23,720 nucleotides of DNA from a virus. Positions 8,006 to 18,100 of the stretch are shown piece by piece (position 1 is the first letter of the stretch; each line of letters starts with the position of its first letter). Location: the IMG/VR virus record IMGVR_UViG_3300025168_000681, positions 1 through 23,720 of that record; one strand, written 5' to 3'. Made by a program: the position numbers and the translations under genes. The notes under the pieces were generated by a model, which was not told the DNA's origin, ran no database searches, and was given only the letters and a program-made list of their open reading frames with translations.

Positions 8006-8245
8006 ATGGATATGGAAATGTGGAACGTAATCGTTACTTTTATAATGGCCCCTGTAGTCTACAGTATTCGACAGAACTTTGTAGAGGTTAAGAGAATAGA
8101 TGTTCTTTTAAATAAAACTAGAGAAGAAGTAGCTAAAGGCTATGTTACTAAAGAAGAACTAGAAAATAATATGGATCGCGTTATCCGTATGCTTAATAAA
8201 CTAGAAACAAAACTTGATAAACTTTTTGAAGTTAAAACTAATTAG
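8006..8245 (+). CDS. Small membrane-anchored coiled-coil protein
   Basis: A 79-residue protein with an N-terminal hydrophobic stretch (WNVIVTFIMAPVVYSI, 6-21) followed by a long charged helix. The segment YVTKEELENNMDRVIRMLNKLETKLDKLF has leucines and methionines at heptad-like spacing, so it probably forms a coiled coil. This one-TM plus coiled-coil layout resembles the two small proteins at 22282-22847, but I see no clear sequence match. ATGs at 8006, 8012 and 8018 are all in frame; the first lies just after the upstream stop and is kept. Function is unknown; a holin-, spanin- or virion-membrane-associated role is possible. Confidence 0.65.
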   Translation: MDMEMWNVIVTFIMAPVVYSIRQNFVEVKRIDVLLNKTREEVAKGYVTKEELENNMDRVIRMLNKLETKLDKLFEVKTN

Positions 8246-8253
8246 GAATTAAT

Positions 8254-11200
8254 ATGGCACGTAAAAGACATAAAAAGAAAAGATTAGACTATCGAACAGG
8301 TGGCCGTGTAGAGTTAGCTAGAGGCGGAAAGAGTAGCTCTGGTCAAGCTAAAGGGAAAAAAGCTCAAGTTAAAGCACCTAAACGTGTTACTTTGCCTGCT
8401 ACTAAACGTCCTGTTCCTACGCCTGTACCTGTTCCAATACCACAAAATGAATACAGGGCTGGAAGTGAAGAAGCTGATACAGGAGTTCCAGCAAATATAC
8501 CACCAGCTAACACCTCACCAGTTTACAACCCAGTAGCTTCTTCCCCGTATGTTGCTCCTTCAACAGTTGTTAGTGAAGAACCTGATATTAGCGGAGGCTC
8601 AGACGGTAGAAATAATCCTGATGGTGGAGGCGGTAGTAGTAGTTTTGTTGCAAACAAAGGACAAGACAGACCTAAAGAAACTGCCGTAGCTACTGCTAAA
8701 GCAGCTGACACAAGAAATATTTATACTGATGCTACTGAAGCTAAATTAACGGCAGCTAGAACATCAGCTGAAGAAATGAAAAAAGGTGAGACAGTACTTC
8801 CTTCTCTTCCTGCTGCAGTAACTATGAATACTTTTAAAGATACAGACCCAAATAATTATTTTGCCGCTGATCCTAATCAAACACAAACAGGGGATATAGA
8901 AAAAATAACAGCAGGTAAAGTAACTGCTGCTGATACAGGCGCACCTGGAAATATAATGCCAGTTTCTGTACAACAAAAAATGAGATTAGACGAAGCTAAA
9001 AAATCAGGAACAGGAGCAGCAGAAACTACAGATCAACAAGGGAACATAACTGCATCTACTTTTGCTGCTGGACAAGCAACTACTCCAACGGCTGTAGACG
9101 CAGCTACAGGAGAATTATCTGAAGGCGCTAAAGCAACCGTAACTGAAATAAGAACTTTATCAGGTGAAGCTCAAGCATCTCAAATTGAGCAAGCTTTAAT
9201 AAATTCAAGTAAAGCTGCTAATGTTAACGCTGTAATTTCTGCAGGAGCATACGTTCCTCAAGTTTCAGGAGTAGCCGGACAGCTTTCTGCTACCTCTGAT
9301 GCTGAAAAACAAACTAGAGAAGCTATTACAGGCTCATCAGCAACAAGTACTGAAACTACTATTATTAACACTGTAGGCTTTGCAGCAGCACAAAGAAGCA
9401 CTGTACAAGGAACAGAGCGAACAGGCGCAGCAGCTGCTATGATAGCTCAAACAGGCAGTATACCTCAAGATATTGCAGCAGCTATTGTAGAAAATCCTGC
9501 TTCTGTAGAGGCTAAGATAGACTCTCAACCTGTAGAAGTACAGGCAGCAGTAGCTGCTTTACCTACTGAAGCATTAATAAGTTCTCAGATGGAGACCTTA
9601 GTTGGTGGATTAGAAAGCGGAACTATTCCTGCTTGGGCTAAGCCTGCAGTAGACGCTATGAATCAAAACTTAGCAGACAGAGGCATGGAAGTTTCTACAG
9701 TAGGTAGAGATGCTTTGTTTAATGCTATTATTCAAAGTGCTTTACCACTTGCTCAAAGTAATGCACAAGCTTTACAAACAAGAGCAGCACAAAACTTATC
9801 AAACCAACAACAAGCTAATCTTACGCAATCTACTCAGGATATGCAAAGGCGTATGGCTAATCTTGCTAATCAACAAACAGCAGCAAGTCAAACAGCACAA
9901 AACGCACAGCAAATGTCTGTTCTTCAAAGCGAGTTTAAACAACAAGCTGTTCTTACAAGCGCCCAACAAGAACAACAAACACTCATGGCTAACTTGCAGA
10001 ACCAACAACAAGCTGCAACACTAAACGCACAAAATGAACAAGCTATAAACGCTCAGAATTTATCTACAGCAACACAAGTAGATTTAGCTAACTTACAAAT
10101 ACAAGATGCAACAGCTAGAGAAAACATGTCTGCAGTACAGCAAGAACGATTAGCAGAATATCAAACAGCCGCACAGTTCTTAAGTCAGAACGCAGCTTTT
10201 GCTAACGATATGAAAAAAGCTAATCTTAATACTGATCAACAAATGAGACTAGCTAACCTTAGCGCACAGAACCAAGCAGGCTCAGAAAATTTAAACGCTT
10301 CTCAACAAACTGAGTTAGCTAATTTAAATAAACGTATGCAGATGAATATTAAAAATGCAGACTTAGCTCAGCAAATGGGATTAGCACAGCTTAACGTAGA
10401 TCAACAAAAAGCTATGCAAAACGCTACTATGGTAGCTAATATGGATTTAACTAAATTTACTACAGAACAACAAGTAGAGTTAGCTAACAGTAAATTTATG
10501 CAAACTGCAAACCTTACTAATTTAAATAACAAGCAGCAAGCAATTTTGCAAAACGCTACAGCTATGGCTTCTTTAGATTTAAATACACTAGATCAGCGTA
10601 CTAAACTTGCAGCTCAAAATGCACAATCTTTTTTACAGATGGATATATCTAATCTTACTAATACACAACAGTCTTATATGCTTACGTCTCAACAGCAACA
10701 ACAAACACTGTTAAGCAATAACGCTGCAGTAAATGTAGCTAAACAATTTAATTCTACAAGTGAAAATCAAACAAATCAATTCATGGCTAGTCTTGCTCAG
10801 CAGGTTGATTTAAATAATACAGCTCAGTTAAATTCTATGGAACAGTTTAATACTCAACTTTCAACACAAGCAGCTATGCAAGCAAGAGGTTTATCTTCTG
10901 ATGAGAATAAACTTAATGCTCAACTGGCTACACAAGTAGATACTTTTAACACACAACTTGCTTACGATAAAAATAAATGGAACGCTACTAATGCACAGGC
11001 TGTTGAACAATCTAATGTAGCTTGGCGTAGAAATGCTAATACAATTAATACAGCAGCTCAGAATCAAATTAACATGCAGAACGCACAGAATTTATTTGGT
11101 ATGTCGGCACAAGCTCAGTCATTTTTATGGCAAGAACTAAGAGACAGGGCTACTTATGAGTTCCAAGCAGGAGAAAAATTTGAAGATAGGAAAACACATT

Positions 11201-11319
11201 TACTAGCCGCATCTATGAGTAATGACGCGCAAACTGCACAGTATTGGGATAGCTTAAATAATTCTAATATATCTAAAATATTTGATACGTTAGTTAACGT
11301 AGCTACAGATAATACATAA
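8254..11319 (+). CDS. Large Gln/Ala/Asn-rich helical virion protein
   Basis: A 1021-residue protein, probably packaged or ejected; it matches no enzyme family I know. Residues 1-40 are very basic and include DYRTGGRVELARGG (12-25). Residues about 40-140 are Pro-rich and probably disordered, ending in a Gly/Ser run. Residues about 140-500 are Ala/Thr-rich helices. Residues about 510-820 are extremely rich in Gln, Asn, Ala, Leu and Met and show a regular 22-residue period made of two 11-residue units, as in right-handed coiled coils or lipid-binding amphipathic repeats. The C-terminal part contains more helical repeats and a more ordinary end with NLFGMSAQAQSFLWQELRD. A good TAGGAA site lies before the ATG. 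Its place directly before the gp14-like gene suggests that it belongs to the internal or ejection apparatus; this is inference. Confidence 0.65.
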   Translation: MARKRHKKKRLDYRTGGRVELARGGKSSSGQAKGKKAQVKAPKRVTLPATKRPVPTPVPVPIPQNEYRAGSEEADTGVPANIPPANTSPVYNPVASSPYVAPSTVVSEEPDISGGSDGRNNPDGGGGSSSFVANKGQDRPKETAVATAKAADTRNIYTDATEAKLTAARTSAEEMKKGETVLPSLPAAVTMNTFKDTDPNNYFAADPNQTQTGDIEKITAGKVTAADTGAPGNIMPVSVQQKMRLDEAKKSGTGAAETTDQQGNITASTFAAGQATTPTAVDAATGELSEGAKATVTEIRTLSGEAQASQIEQALINSSKAANVNAVISAGAYVPQVSGVAGQLSATSDAEKQTREAITGSSATSTETTIINTVGFAAAQRSTVQGTERTGAAAAMIAQTGSIPQDIAAAIVENPASVEAKIDSQPVEVQAAVAALPTEALISSQMETLVGGLESGTIPAWAKPAVDAMNQNLADRGMEVSTVGRDALFNAIIQSALPLAQSNAQALQTRAAQNLSNQQQANLTQSTQDMQRRMANLANQQTAASQTAQNAQQMSVLQSEFKQQAVLTSAQQEQQTLMANLQNQQQAATLNAQNEQAINAQNLSTATQVDLANLQIQDATARENMSAVQQERLAEYQTAAQFLSQNAAFANDMKKANLNTDQQMRLANLSAQNQAGSENLNASQQTELANLNKRMQMNIKNADLAQQMGLAQLNVDQQKAMQNATMVANMDLTKFTTEQQVELANSKFMQTANLTNLNNKQQAILQNATAMASLDLNTLDQRTKLAAQNAQSFLQMDISNLTNTQQSYMLTSQQQQQTLLSNNAAVNVAKQFNSTSENQTNQFMASLAQQVDLNNTAQLNSMEQFNTQLSTQAAMQARGLSSDENKLNAQLATQVDTFNTQLAYDKNKWNATNAQAVEQSNVAWRRNANTINTAAQNQINMQNAQNLFGMSAQAQSFLWQELRDRATYEFQAGEKFEDRKTHLLAASMSNDAQTAQYWDSLNNSNISKIFDTLVNVATDNT
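10084..10710 (+). repeat. 22-residue (66-bp) helical repeat array
   Basis: At protein level, nine 22-residue units plus one 11-residue half unit (10150-10182) can be laid end to end without gaps. Units start at 10084, 10183, 10249, 10315, 10381, 10447, 10513, 10579 and 10645. Each starts with a hydrophobic residue in LANL/LTNL style, except the unit at 10183, and most carry QQ either near positions 8-9 or near 18-20. The DNA has diverged, so the period shows in protein rather than in bases. The half unit shows that 11 residues is the basic step. Confidence 0.75.
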
Positions 11320-11331
11320 TAGGAGATAAAA

Positions 11332-12324
11332 ATGTTTGGAGCATTAGCAATAGGAATAGGCGGTTTATTATTAGCTTCTAAAAAAGTTAGAAAAGAAATT
11401 AAACGCTTTGGTAAAAAAGTTAAAAAAACGTTAAAGAAAGTAGTTAAAAGTAAAGCTTTTAAAATTATTGCAGCAGCAGCTCTTATAGTTACTGGAGCTT
11501 ACTTTGTTGCAGGTATGATGGGTGTAGGAGGTACAGCAGCAGCGACAACTGCAGCAGCAGGTTCAGCCGGAACTACAGCAGCAGCAGGTACAGCAGCAGC
11601 AGCAAGTACAGCAGCAGCAACTACAACTACAGCAGCAGCAACTTCTGGAATAGTAGCCAATATAGCCGCAACCATAGCTAACGGAGCTAGGTTCGTAGCT
11701 CAAACAGCTTATAGTGCAGGGCAATCTACTACTGCTTTTCTTAATAGAGGTTTTCAAGCTGCTAAAAATGTACTAACAGGTGCAAAACAAAGCACAGGTT
11801 TTTCTCCTACTGTAGGTGCTGGAGAAGGAGGTACTGGTTTAACAGCTTCAGGTGTTCGTGTACCTACAGCATCTGTAGAAACAGGTAAATTTTTTGGTGC
11901 AGGAGAAGGAGGTACTGGTGTTTCACGTTTAGGATATCCTGCAGGAAAAACATCAACAGAAATTTTAATACCTAAAACAGAAATATTAGGTGCTGGTACA
12001 GGTACTGTTGCAGAACGATCTATAAATGTAGCATCAAAAACAGCTGAACCTAAAGGCTCTAGTTTACTTCAGAAAGCAGGTAAAGTTAAAAACGCATATG
12101 ATAAAGCTACAGAACAACAAAAACAAGACCAGATGGCAGCAGGAGGACTACCTAGCTTTGATTCTTTTGATGCAGACTTTATAGGTTCTGAAATAACAAC
12201 TCCAGAAACAACAAGAGACTTTAGTGTTAACTTTCCTTTGCTAGACCAAAACATGTTTAAATCAGGATATAGATTTGACGCTAATTCATTTTATAGTCAT
12301 AGAAATATTGTAAGACAATCGTAA
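11332..12324 (+). CDS. Membrane-active internal virion protein, T7 gp14-like in layout
   Basis: A 330-residue protein. Residues 2-14 are hydrophobic, 16-41 are strongly basic (SKKVRKEIKRFGKKVKK onwards), 43-65 form a clear membrane segment, and about 67-104 is an Ala/Thr/Gly low-complexity stretch. A further hydrophobic stretch lies near 107-117. The rest is Gly/Ser/Thr-rich, with the motif GAGEGGTG appearing twice. In T7-like phages the gene before the two large ejection proteins encodes gp14, which inserts in the host outer membrane during DNA entry. Size, hydrophobic segments and position fit that role, but no sequence match is claimed. AGGAG lies just before the ATG, one of the best ribosome sites in the window. 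Confidence 0.55.
   Translation: MFGALAIGIGGLLLASKKVRKEIKRFGKKVKKTLKKVVKSKAFKIIAAAALIVTGAYFVAGMMGVGGTAAATTAAAGSAGTTAAAGTAAAASTAAATTTTAAATSGIVANIAATIANGARFVAQTAYSAGQSTTAFLNRGFQAAKNVLTGAKQSTGFSPTVGAGEGGTGLTASGVRVPTASVETGKFFGAGEGGTGVSRLGYPAGKTSTEILIPKTEILGAGTGTVAERSINVASKTAEPKGSSLLQKAGKVKNAYDKATEQQKQDQMAAGGLPSFDSFDADFIGSEITTPETTRDFSVNFPLLDQNMFKSGYRFDANSFYSHRNIVRQS
11530..11645 (+). repeat. GCA/ACA trinucleotide-rich tract
   Basis: A run of GCA, ACA and ACT codons with several pure GCA stretches of three to four units encodes the Ala/Thr segment after the membrane helix. The tract is a simple-sequence region where in-frame length change is easy. Confidence 0.8.
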
Positions 12325-12337
12325 AGGAAAAATAAAA

Positions 12338-12904
12338 ATGGCCGAACCAACTTATGACAGAGCAGGACTAGAACACTTAGCTACATCAGGTGCGCCTATA
12401 CCTGGACAGTCTTTAACAAACAATCCAGATAACCCTCAACCCTTTGAACAAAAACCACAGTTTACTTCTATACAGCCTGCTTTAGATACTGTTTTTTTAG
12501 AAATAACAGAACCTGAAACATATCATAGTTTAATGAAACTAATGAGAGAAGGCGTGCCTATAGGACAGCTTACTGACATTATTATTTATAAAGGGTTCTC
12601 TGCAGGGCTATGGAATCCTGACTTAGCTATGATGCTTCTAGAGCCTGTAATGTACATGTTAATTGCAATAGCTACACACGGGGGTATTGATGAGCCTGTT
12701 ATTGATGATGACGAAGATACTATGGATGATACAGAACAATTAAGCGAGCTGCAAAAAGCTATGGAAGCAGCAAAAGATAAAGTTATTCCTAAATTAAAAA
12801 CATCAGGAGTTCCTAGAGAAATACAAAAACGTGTAGAACAACTAGACATTCCTAAAGAACCTGTAGAAGCTTCTAGTCTACTAAGCAAAGAGGTACAAGC
12901 ATAA
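12338..12904 (+). CDS. Conserved-style marine phage virion-associated protein, unknown function
   Basis: A 188-residue protein. The N-terminus is Pro-rich and flexible: PIPGQSLTNNPDNPQPFEQK (21-40). The middle is folded and helical, with EPETYHSLMKLMREGVPIGQ and GFSAGLWNPDLAMMLLEPV. It continues into a hydrophobic helix (MYMLIAIATHGGI), an acidic patch (DDDEDTMDD) and a charged C-terminal helix. I recall similar proteins with the PIPGQSL and GLWNPDL features between internal virion genes in marine phages, but I cannot name a family. AAGGAA precedes the ATG. The stop overlaps the next start as TAATG, which implies coupled translation with the large protein that follows. It could be a chaperone, scaffold or minor head component. 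Confidence 0.65.
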   Translation: MAEPTYDRAGLEHLATSGAPIPGQSLTNNPDNPQPFEQKPQFTSIQPALDTVFLEITEPETYHSLMKLMREGVPIGQLTDIIIYKGFSAGLWNPDLAMMLLEPVMYMLIAIATHGGIDEPVIDDDEDTMDDTEQLSELQKAMEAAKDKVIPKLKTSGVPREIQKRVEQLDIPKEPVEASSLLSKEVQA

Positions 12905-15144
12905 TGGCTATTTCAACAACAGGAGATCCTGGCATACAAAAAATAGTAGGTGACTCACAGAAAAGACTAGCAAAGGCTAGAAAAAAAGGTCAGTACTTAA
13001 ATAAAATTGTAGCTATTGGAGAAGGAACAAACCGAGTATTAACAGCTAAAGCAACTAAAAGAGCGCAGGAATTTTGGAATAGTGATGCGGCTGAGCTTAA
13101 TAAAATGCAAGACTTTGTAGATACTTCTATTCAGTTTCAAGATGATTTTGCTAAAAGATTTAAAGGCGATCCTAATTGGGAACAACAATATGTAAATGAT
13201 TTTATGAACACTTATGTTGATAATAAATTAACTAACACAACAGGTATTAGTAACGAAGCTAAAAAGGCTTTATTTGCCCAAGCAAAAATAGATGTTCAAG
13301 ATGATTTATCTGCTTTTAAAAATATGTTAAATCTTTCTTCAGAGTTTAAATTAGACGGAACTATGACAGCAGAAAAAAAACAAGCACAATACTTTAAAGC
13401 CTATCAAGATCCTAAATCAAAACGTTCTAGACAAATTATTGCAAACGGTAGTCTTATTCCTACAGGGTTAAGGCTTTTAGGTCTACGGAAAGAAGACGCA
13501 GAAGGTACTCCTGAAGAACAAGCTATGCAAACTTTTATAGACTCAACCTTTGCTCAACAAACAAAATGGAATGCTGCTACTCAAGATTTTGATACTGCTA
13601 TAGGAAATAACGAAATTCAAGACATGTTTATGGTAACAGAAAATTCAGTTAAACTTAATGAAGTAATAGGTCAAATGAATACTGAAGCAGCTTTAATGAA
13701 AGATCCAAATAAACACAAAGAAAATGATTTTATGCAAATGGCTATACCTTACGGAGATGCTGAAGGAAACATAAAAGGAACTACATCTTTGTTTAGTGTT
13801 GTTAAACAATTAAGCGCTGAGGATAGAGACCCAACAACAGGTGGTCAAAACAATCTTTCTACAAGAGGAAAATTTATACAAGACGCACAAATTATAGCTT
13901 CTTCTAATTGGCATAAATATAAAGAAGCTTATAAATCAGGTGATCCTCTTTATCTTAAAACAGATTTTATGAAAGACGCTGTTGTGACACTTACTAGATC
14001 AGGTAACTTACAGGGAGTAACGCCTAAAGTTCCATCTTGGTACAGCCGAGGCTCAGCAACATATACTAAATTGGATCCTGAGCAAATGGGTAGGCATATA
14101 GCAGCGCCTCTAGATTCTAAATATACAGGAAACTTTACTGCTGACCAAGCAAAAAGATATAATGCTGTGCTTAACGGAGACACAATAACACAGCTGTCAG
14201 AAAACTATGCAAATACTACCTCAAACGCAGATGCTTTTAATTCTGAAATAAACTTTAGAATTAGGAGTGTTAGAGACGGTACTGTTACTCTTACAAAAGA
14301 AATGATAGACGCTGAACTAAGTAGGTATAGTTCTGCTCAAAGCATTAACGCAGACGAATACAAAGAACTTTTAAAAGAAAAAATGATAGATGCTCCTAAT
14401 GCCTTAGCTTTAGAAATGCAAACGTCTTTTGAACAAACAGAAGAACAAAAGTTAAATGTTTTATCTATGGAGTTTTTTGGAGTACCTGATTATCTTGATC
14501 TAACACAAACACAATTAAAAACAATTAAAAACCCTACTAAAAGAATTTCTGAATTAAAAGAAAAAATAGAAGACCTTTATAAAGTTAAGGATATCTCTTT
14601 TCCAAATATAGGAAGGAGCGTTACTTTATTAGATTTATATGACTCTACTTTAGAGCCTGATATAATGTTTAATAAAAAGGTAGAGCCAATTTTAAATAAA
14701 GCTGGCGAAAAAATGGGCGGACATATATATGACGATCTAGGAGATCAAAGTGGTATAGATACAAGTTTCGGAAGATTTTTTCAAGACGATGCTGAGCTTA
14801 CTACTAGAGAAATAAACACACTAAACGAAACAGCAAATAATACACCTTATAAAGTAGCTAACGAATGGTGGAACTCTCAAAAGCCTCCAGTGTCTTTAAA
14901 CAGACCAAATGATATAGCTTCTTGGTTATTTAAAAACCCTTCTTTTTTAGATGATTTTGACAAAGCGGGAAACGATCCTGTTAAATTTATGTATGCAATT
15001 ACAGGTAAAGAAATGCCACAAGCAACTATTGATATAGTGTCTGGAAAAGCCAGAGAGATGCGACATAACATAATAGACGAAAAAACCGGAAGACACCAAG
15101 ACGCTGCGGGCGGGTACGTTAGTTTACTATCAAGGCCTGAATAA
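12904..15144 (+). CDS. Large internal virion protein candidate (gp15-like by position)
   Basis: A 746-residue protein without a recognised domain. It is mostly soluble and helical, with a basic N-terminus (QKRLAKARKKGQYLNKI, 19-35) and Asp/Glu/Lys-rich helices throughout. There is no signal peptide, membrane segment or evident catalytic motif. Its start overlaps the previous stop and its stop overlaps the next start (both TAATG), so it sits in a tightly coupled block with the 188- and 1987-residue proteins. T7 gp15 is 747 residues long and precedes gp16, so length and order match well, although no sequence similarity can be claimed by eye. The likely role is a tube component of the ejectosome that crosses the periplasm during DNA entry. 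Confidence 0.55.
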   Translation: MAISTTGDPGIQKIVGDSQKRLAKARKKGQYLNKIVAIGEGTNRVLTAKATKRAQEFWNSDAAELNKMQDFVDTSIQFQDDFAKRFKGDPNWEQQYVNDFMNTYVDNKLTNTTGISNEAKKALFAQAKIDVQDDLSAFKNMLNLSSEFKLDGTMTAEKKQAQYFKAYQDPKSKRSRQIIANGSLIPTGLRLLGLRKEDAEGTPEEQAMQTFIDSTFAQQTKWNAATQDFDTAIGNNEIQDMFMVTENSVKLNEVIGQMNTEAALMKDPNKHKENDFMQMAIPYGDAEGNIKGTTSLFSVVKQLSAEDRDPTTGGQNNLSTRGKFIQDAQIIASSNWHKYKEAYKSGDPLYLKTDFMKDAVVTLTRSGNLQGVTPKVPSWYSRGSATYTKLDPEQMGRHIAAPLDSKYTGNFTADQAKRYNAVLNGDTITQLSENYANTTSNADAFNSEINFRIRSVRDGTVTLTKEMIDAELSRYSSAQSINADEYKELLKEKMIDAPNALALEMQTSFEQTEEQKLNVLSMEFFGVPDYLDLTQTQLKTIKNPTKRISELKEKIEDLYKVKDISFPNIGRSVTLLDLYDSTLEPDIMFNKKVEPILNKAGEKMGGHIYDDLGDQSGIDTSFGRFFQDDAELTTREINTLNETANNTPYKVANEWWNSQKPPVSLNRPNDIASWLFKNPSFLDDFDKAGNDPVKFMYAITGKEMPQATIDIVSGKAREMRHNIIDEKTGRHQDAAGGYVSLLSRPE

Positions 15145-18100
15145 TGGCAATCTCTAATAATCCTACTACTTTTGATTGGGTAAGTTTTAAAGAAAAAAAT
15201 CCTGAGTTGTGGAATCAAACTGAAGAAGACAGGAGAAAAAAACAAGAAGCTGCTAGGCAACAAGCGGCTTTAGAGAATATTAATATTCCTACTTCTTCTG
15301 AACCTGCTAACGATCCTATAGCCCAACAAATCCAAAAAACTTCTTCTTATGATTCTTGGGCTAAAGAATCAAATAATTATGATGATGATCCCGTAGGCCG
15401 TCTACTACACGAAAACCAAACTAGAGAAAATAATTTAAATAATGAAAGAAAAAAATCTTATGAAAACTATAATAAAGATGAAGAGTTTAGTTTAAATGAT
15501 TTAGACGATGACTCAACTTATCAAAAAGTAGCTATGCGTTATTTAAAATCTATAACAAGTACTGAAAATATTTATGAAAATTTAAGAGATGCTAAATACA
15601 GCATAGGCGATGCAGCTATGTTAGCTTATCGTTCTGGTAAATATGATGAACAAACTAAAGCTGATTATAAATATTTAAAAGAACTTTTTGATAAAGCAGA
15701 TACAGGCGGGGCAGAACATGTTCTTCAAGCTACTAAAGATATTGCTGTAGATCTTATTTTTGATTTACCTAATCTTTTAGCTGTTCCTTTTATTATATCT
15801 TCAGGAGGCGCAGTAGGATTAGGACTAAGTGCTGCTGCTAAGTTTGGAGCAACTCAGGCTTTTAGACAAGCTTCTAAAAAAGCAGGCCAAGAGTTTGCTA
15901 AGAAAAAAGGATTAAGAACTGTCAGTATAGGTATGACTGAAGGAGCTTATGACGGTGGTGTTATTAGTATGTCTAATCAAATTAGTGATGTACAAACAGG
16001 CATACGTCAAGACTATAGCGCAGGACAGGTTGCTTTAATAACAGGAGGCTCTGCTATCGCAGGCGGTTTAATAACAGGCGCAGGAGTTCAATTAGGTAAT
16101 GCTTTACATAGAAGAAACGTAAATAAATATGTACAAGAAAGCGGATTACCTAGAGAACAAATTCAAGACGCTGCTCCTGAACAAGTTAGAAAATGGAGGC
16201 AGGATGCTCGCGTTTATAATAATCTTATGGATTCTATTATAGGCCCTGTTAGTCAAATTACAAGTAAAGCAACCAGCCCTTATCAAAGATTAGCAGAACG
16301 TTCAGGTACTCTAGAAGAACTATTATTAAATGTACGGCATGATGCTATGCGCAGAATAACAGATAAAGGTCTTGATCCAATAGCTAGTGCAGCCTTTGGT
16401 GGCTCAGTAACTGCCAGACAATCTAATTATATTATGCTTATGCAAAAAGCCATGAGTAATCTATCAGGCAGAAGACAAAAATTAAACCCTCAAGACAATA
16501 ACGATCTTTTATACTTGCTTAGTAAAAATATTAATATAGATGAATATGTTAAATTAATAAAAGTTAAAAAAGAAGGCCGAGATGATTATGAAATACTTGG
16601 AAGAGTTGTTAGAGACAATAGAGAACTATCTCCAGAAGTTTTAAAAGCTGCTAAAGGAATAAAAGATGCTTTTGATAAGATATGGAAAGACGGGTTAGCT
16701 ATTGAAAGAGTAGGTGGTAAAAAAGCAGGAGACGTAGTAGATCTTTTTAAAAACTCTCAACAACGTATTGCTCATTACTTTCCTAGACACTGGAAGATAG
16801 ATGTAGTAGAAGAAAAACGAGATATTTTAGAAGACCTGTTAGTAGATTCTACACTCACAGATATGCGTTTAGAAAAAACTACTAAAGCTAAAATGATAGA
16901 TGATGGATTAGAAGATGGTTTAGATATTCCAGATGCTAACTTAGTTCTTATAGGGAGAAACGATAAGCCTGTAGATATAAAAACTATAGATCAACATTCT
17001 TTTGGAAACGTAATTGATCCCGCTACAGATAGACCTTTTCTTGAAAAGTTTGACGGTTTTGAAGACATGGCTTTAGAGTCTATAAAGAAAAAATATAATC
17101 TTAAAAATATTAAAACTAAAAAAGAATTATTAGAATTTGATCCAACCATAGCAGGCGAGTTTAGGTTAACAGCTAAAAAGTTTAAAGCTAAAGTAATAGT
17201 ACAACAAATGCTTAACAGAAAAAGCCCTAAATATAAAAATCTTAATACTGCTAACGCAGGTTTAGGAGGAAATGCTTTTACAAGAGAAAGAGCTTTTTCA
17301 GAACTTGACGACGTAGACTTACAAAAGCATGGTTTTGTTAATACAGATGTAATGGAAATTGTTCAAAACTATTCTGTAAGCATGTCTAAATCTATAGAAC
17401 GAGCTAAGTTTTTTGGAAGAAGCGAAGGTGACTTCCGTGATAATTTTATAAATCCTATTCTAAACGAACTAGAAGAAAGCGGTAAAAAATTAACAACAAA
17501 ACAACAAGATAAATTAGTTAAGGATTTAACTAAATTATATAAAGTAACTACAGGTTTAGAAAACAGCGTACCTTCTAGTCCTGTTGTTAAAACTTTAACA
17601 GATGTAATTAAAGTATCACAACAATTAGCTCATTTACCTTTTGCTACTTTGTCTAGTATATCAGAACCTTTTATTGCTTTATCAAGAGCTGATCTTCCAG
17701 ACACAAACGCTTTTGTTACAGAGTTTGCTAAGGCTGGTGGAAGAGTAGCTAGAAAAAACTTTGGACAGCTCTTTGATACTATGAAAAATATAACAGGCAA
17801 GGATACTCGTTTGTTTAAAGAACTAGATGATGAAACTTTTTATGATGTTTATCAAGCAGGCGTAGCTACAGAAAACGCTATGATGGATCGTATTGAAGGT
17901 ATGTACGGAGAAGGTTTAAATTCAGGAATAGCTAAAAATATTTCTAATGCCTTTTTTAATATAAACTTATTACAGCCGTGGACACAAGCAGTACAAATGG
18001 GAGCGTTTAAATTTGGTCAACAAAAAGTAATTAGAATACTTGGTGAACTAAATGACAACACAAATTTTTACGGTTCTACATTAAACGCTAGAGGAGTACA

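Noticed and set aside
9710-10024. Lys/Gln-rich + strand frame and antisense Leu-rich frame inside the Gln-rich gene
   Set aside because: Shadow frames of the CAA/AAC-rich coding sequence, without own ribosome sites and fully inside a long convincing gene.
11563-11757. Cys/Ser-rich antisense frame
   Set aside because: It is the reverse complement of the GCA/ACA tract; composition alone explains it.
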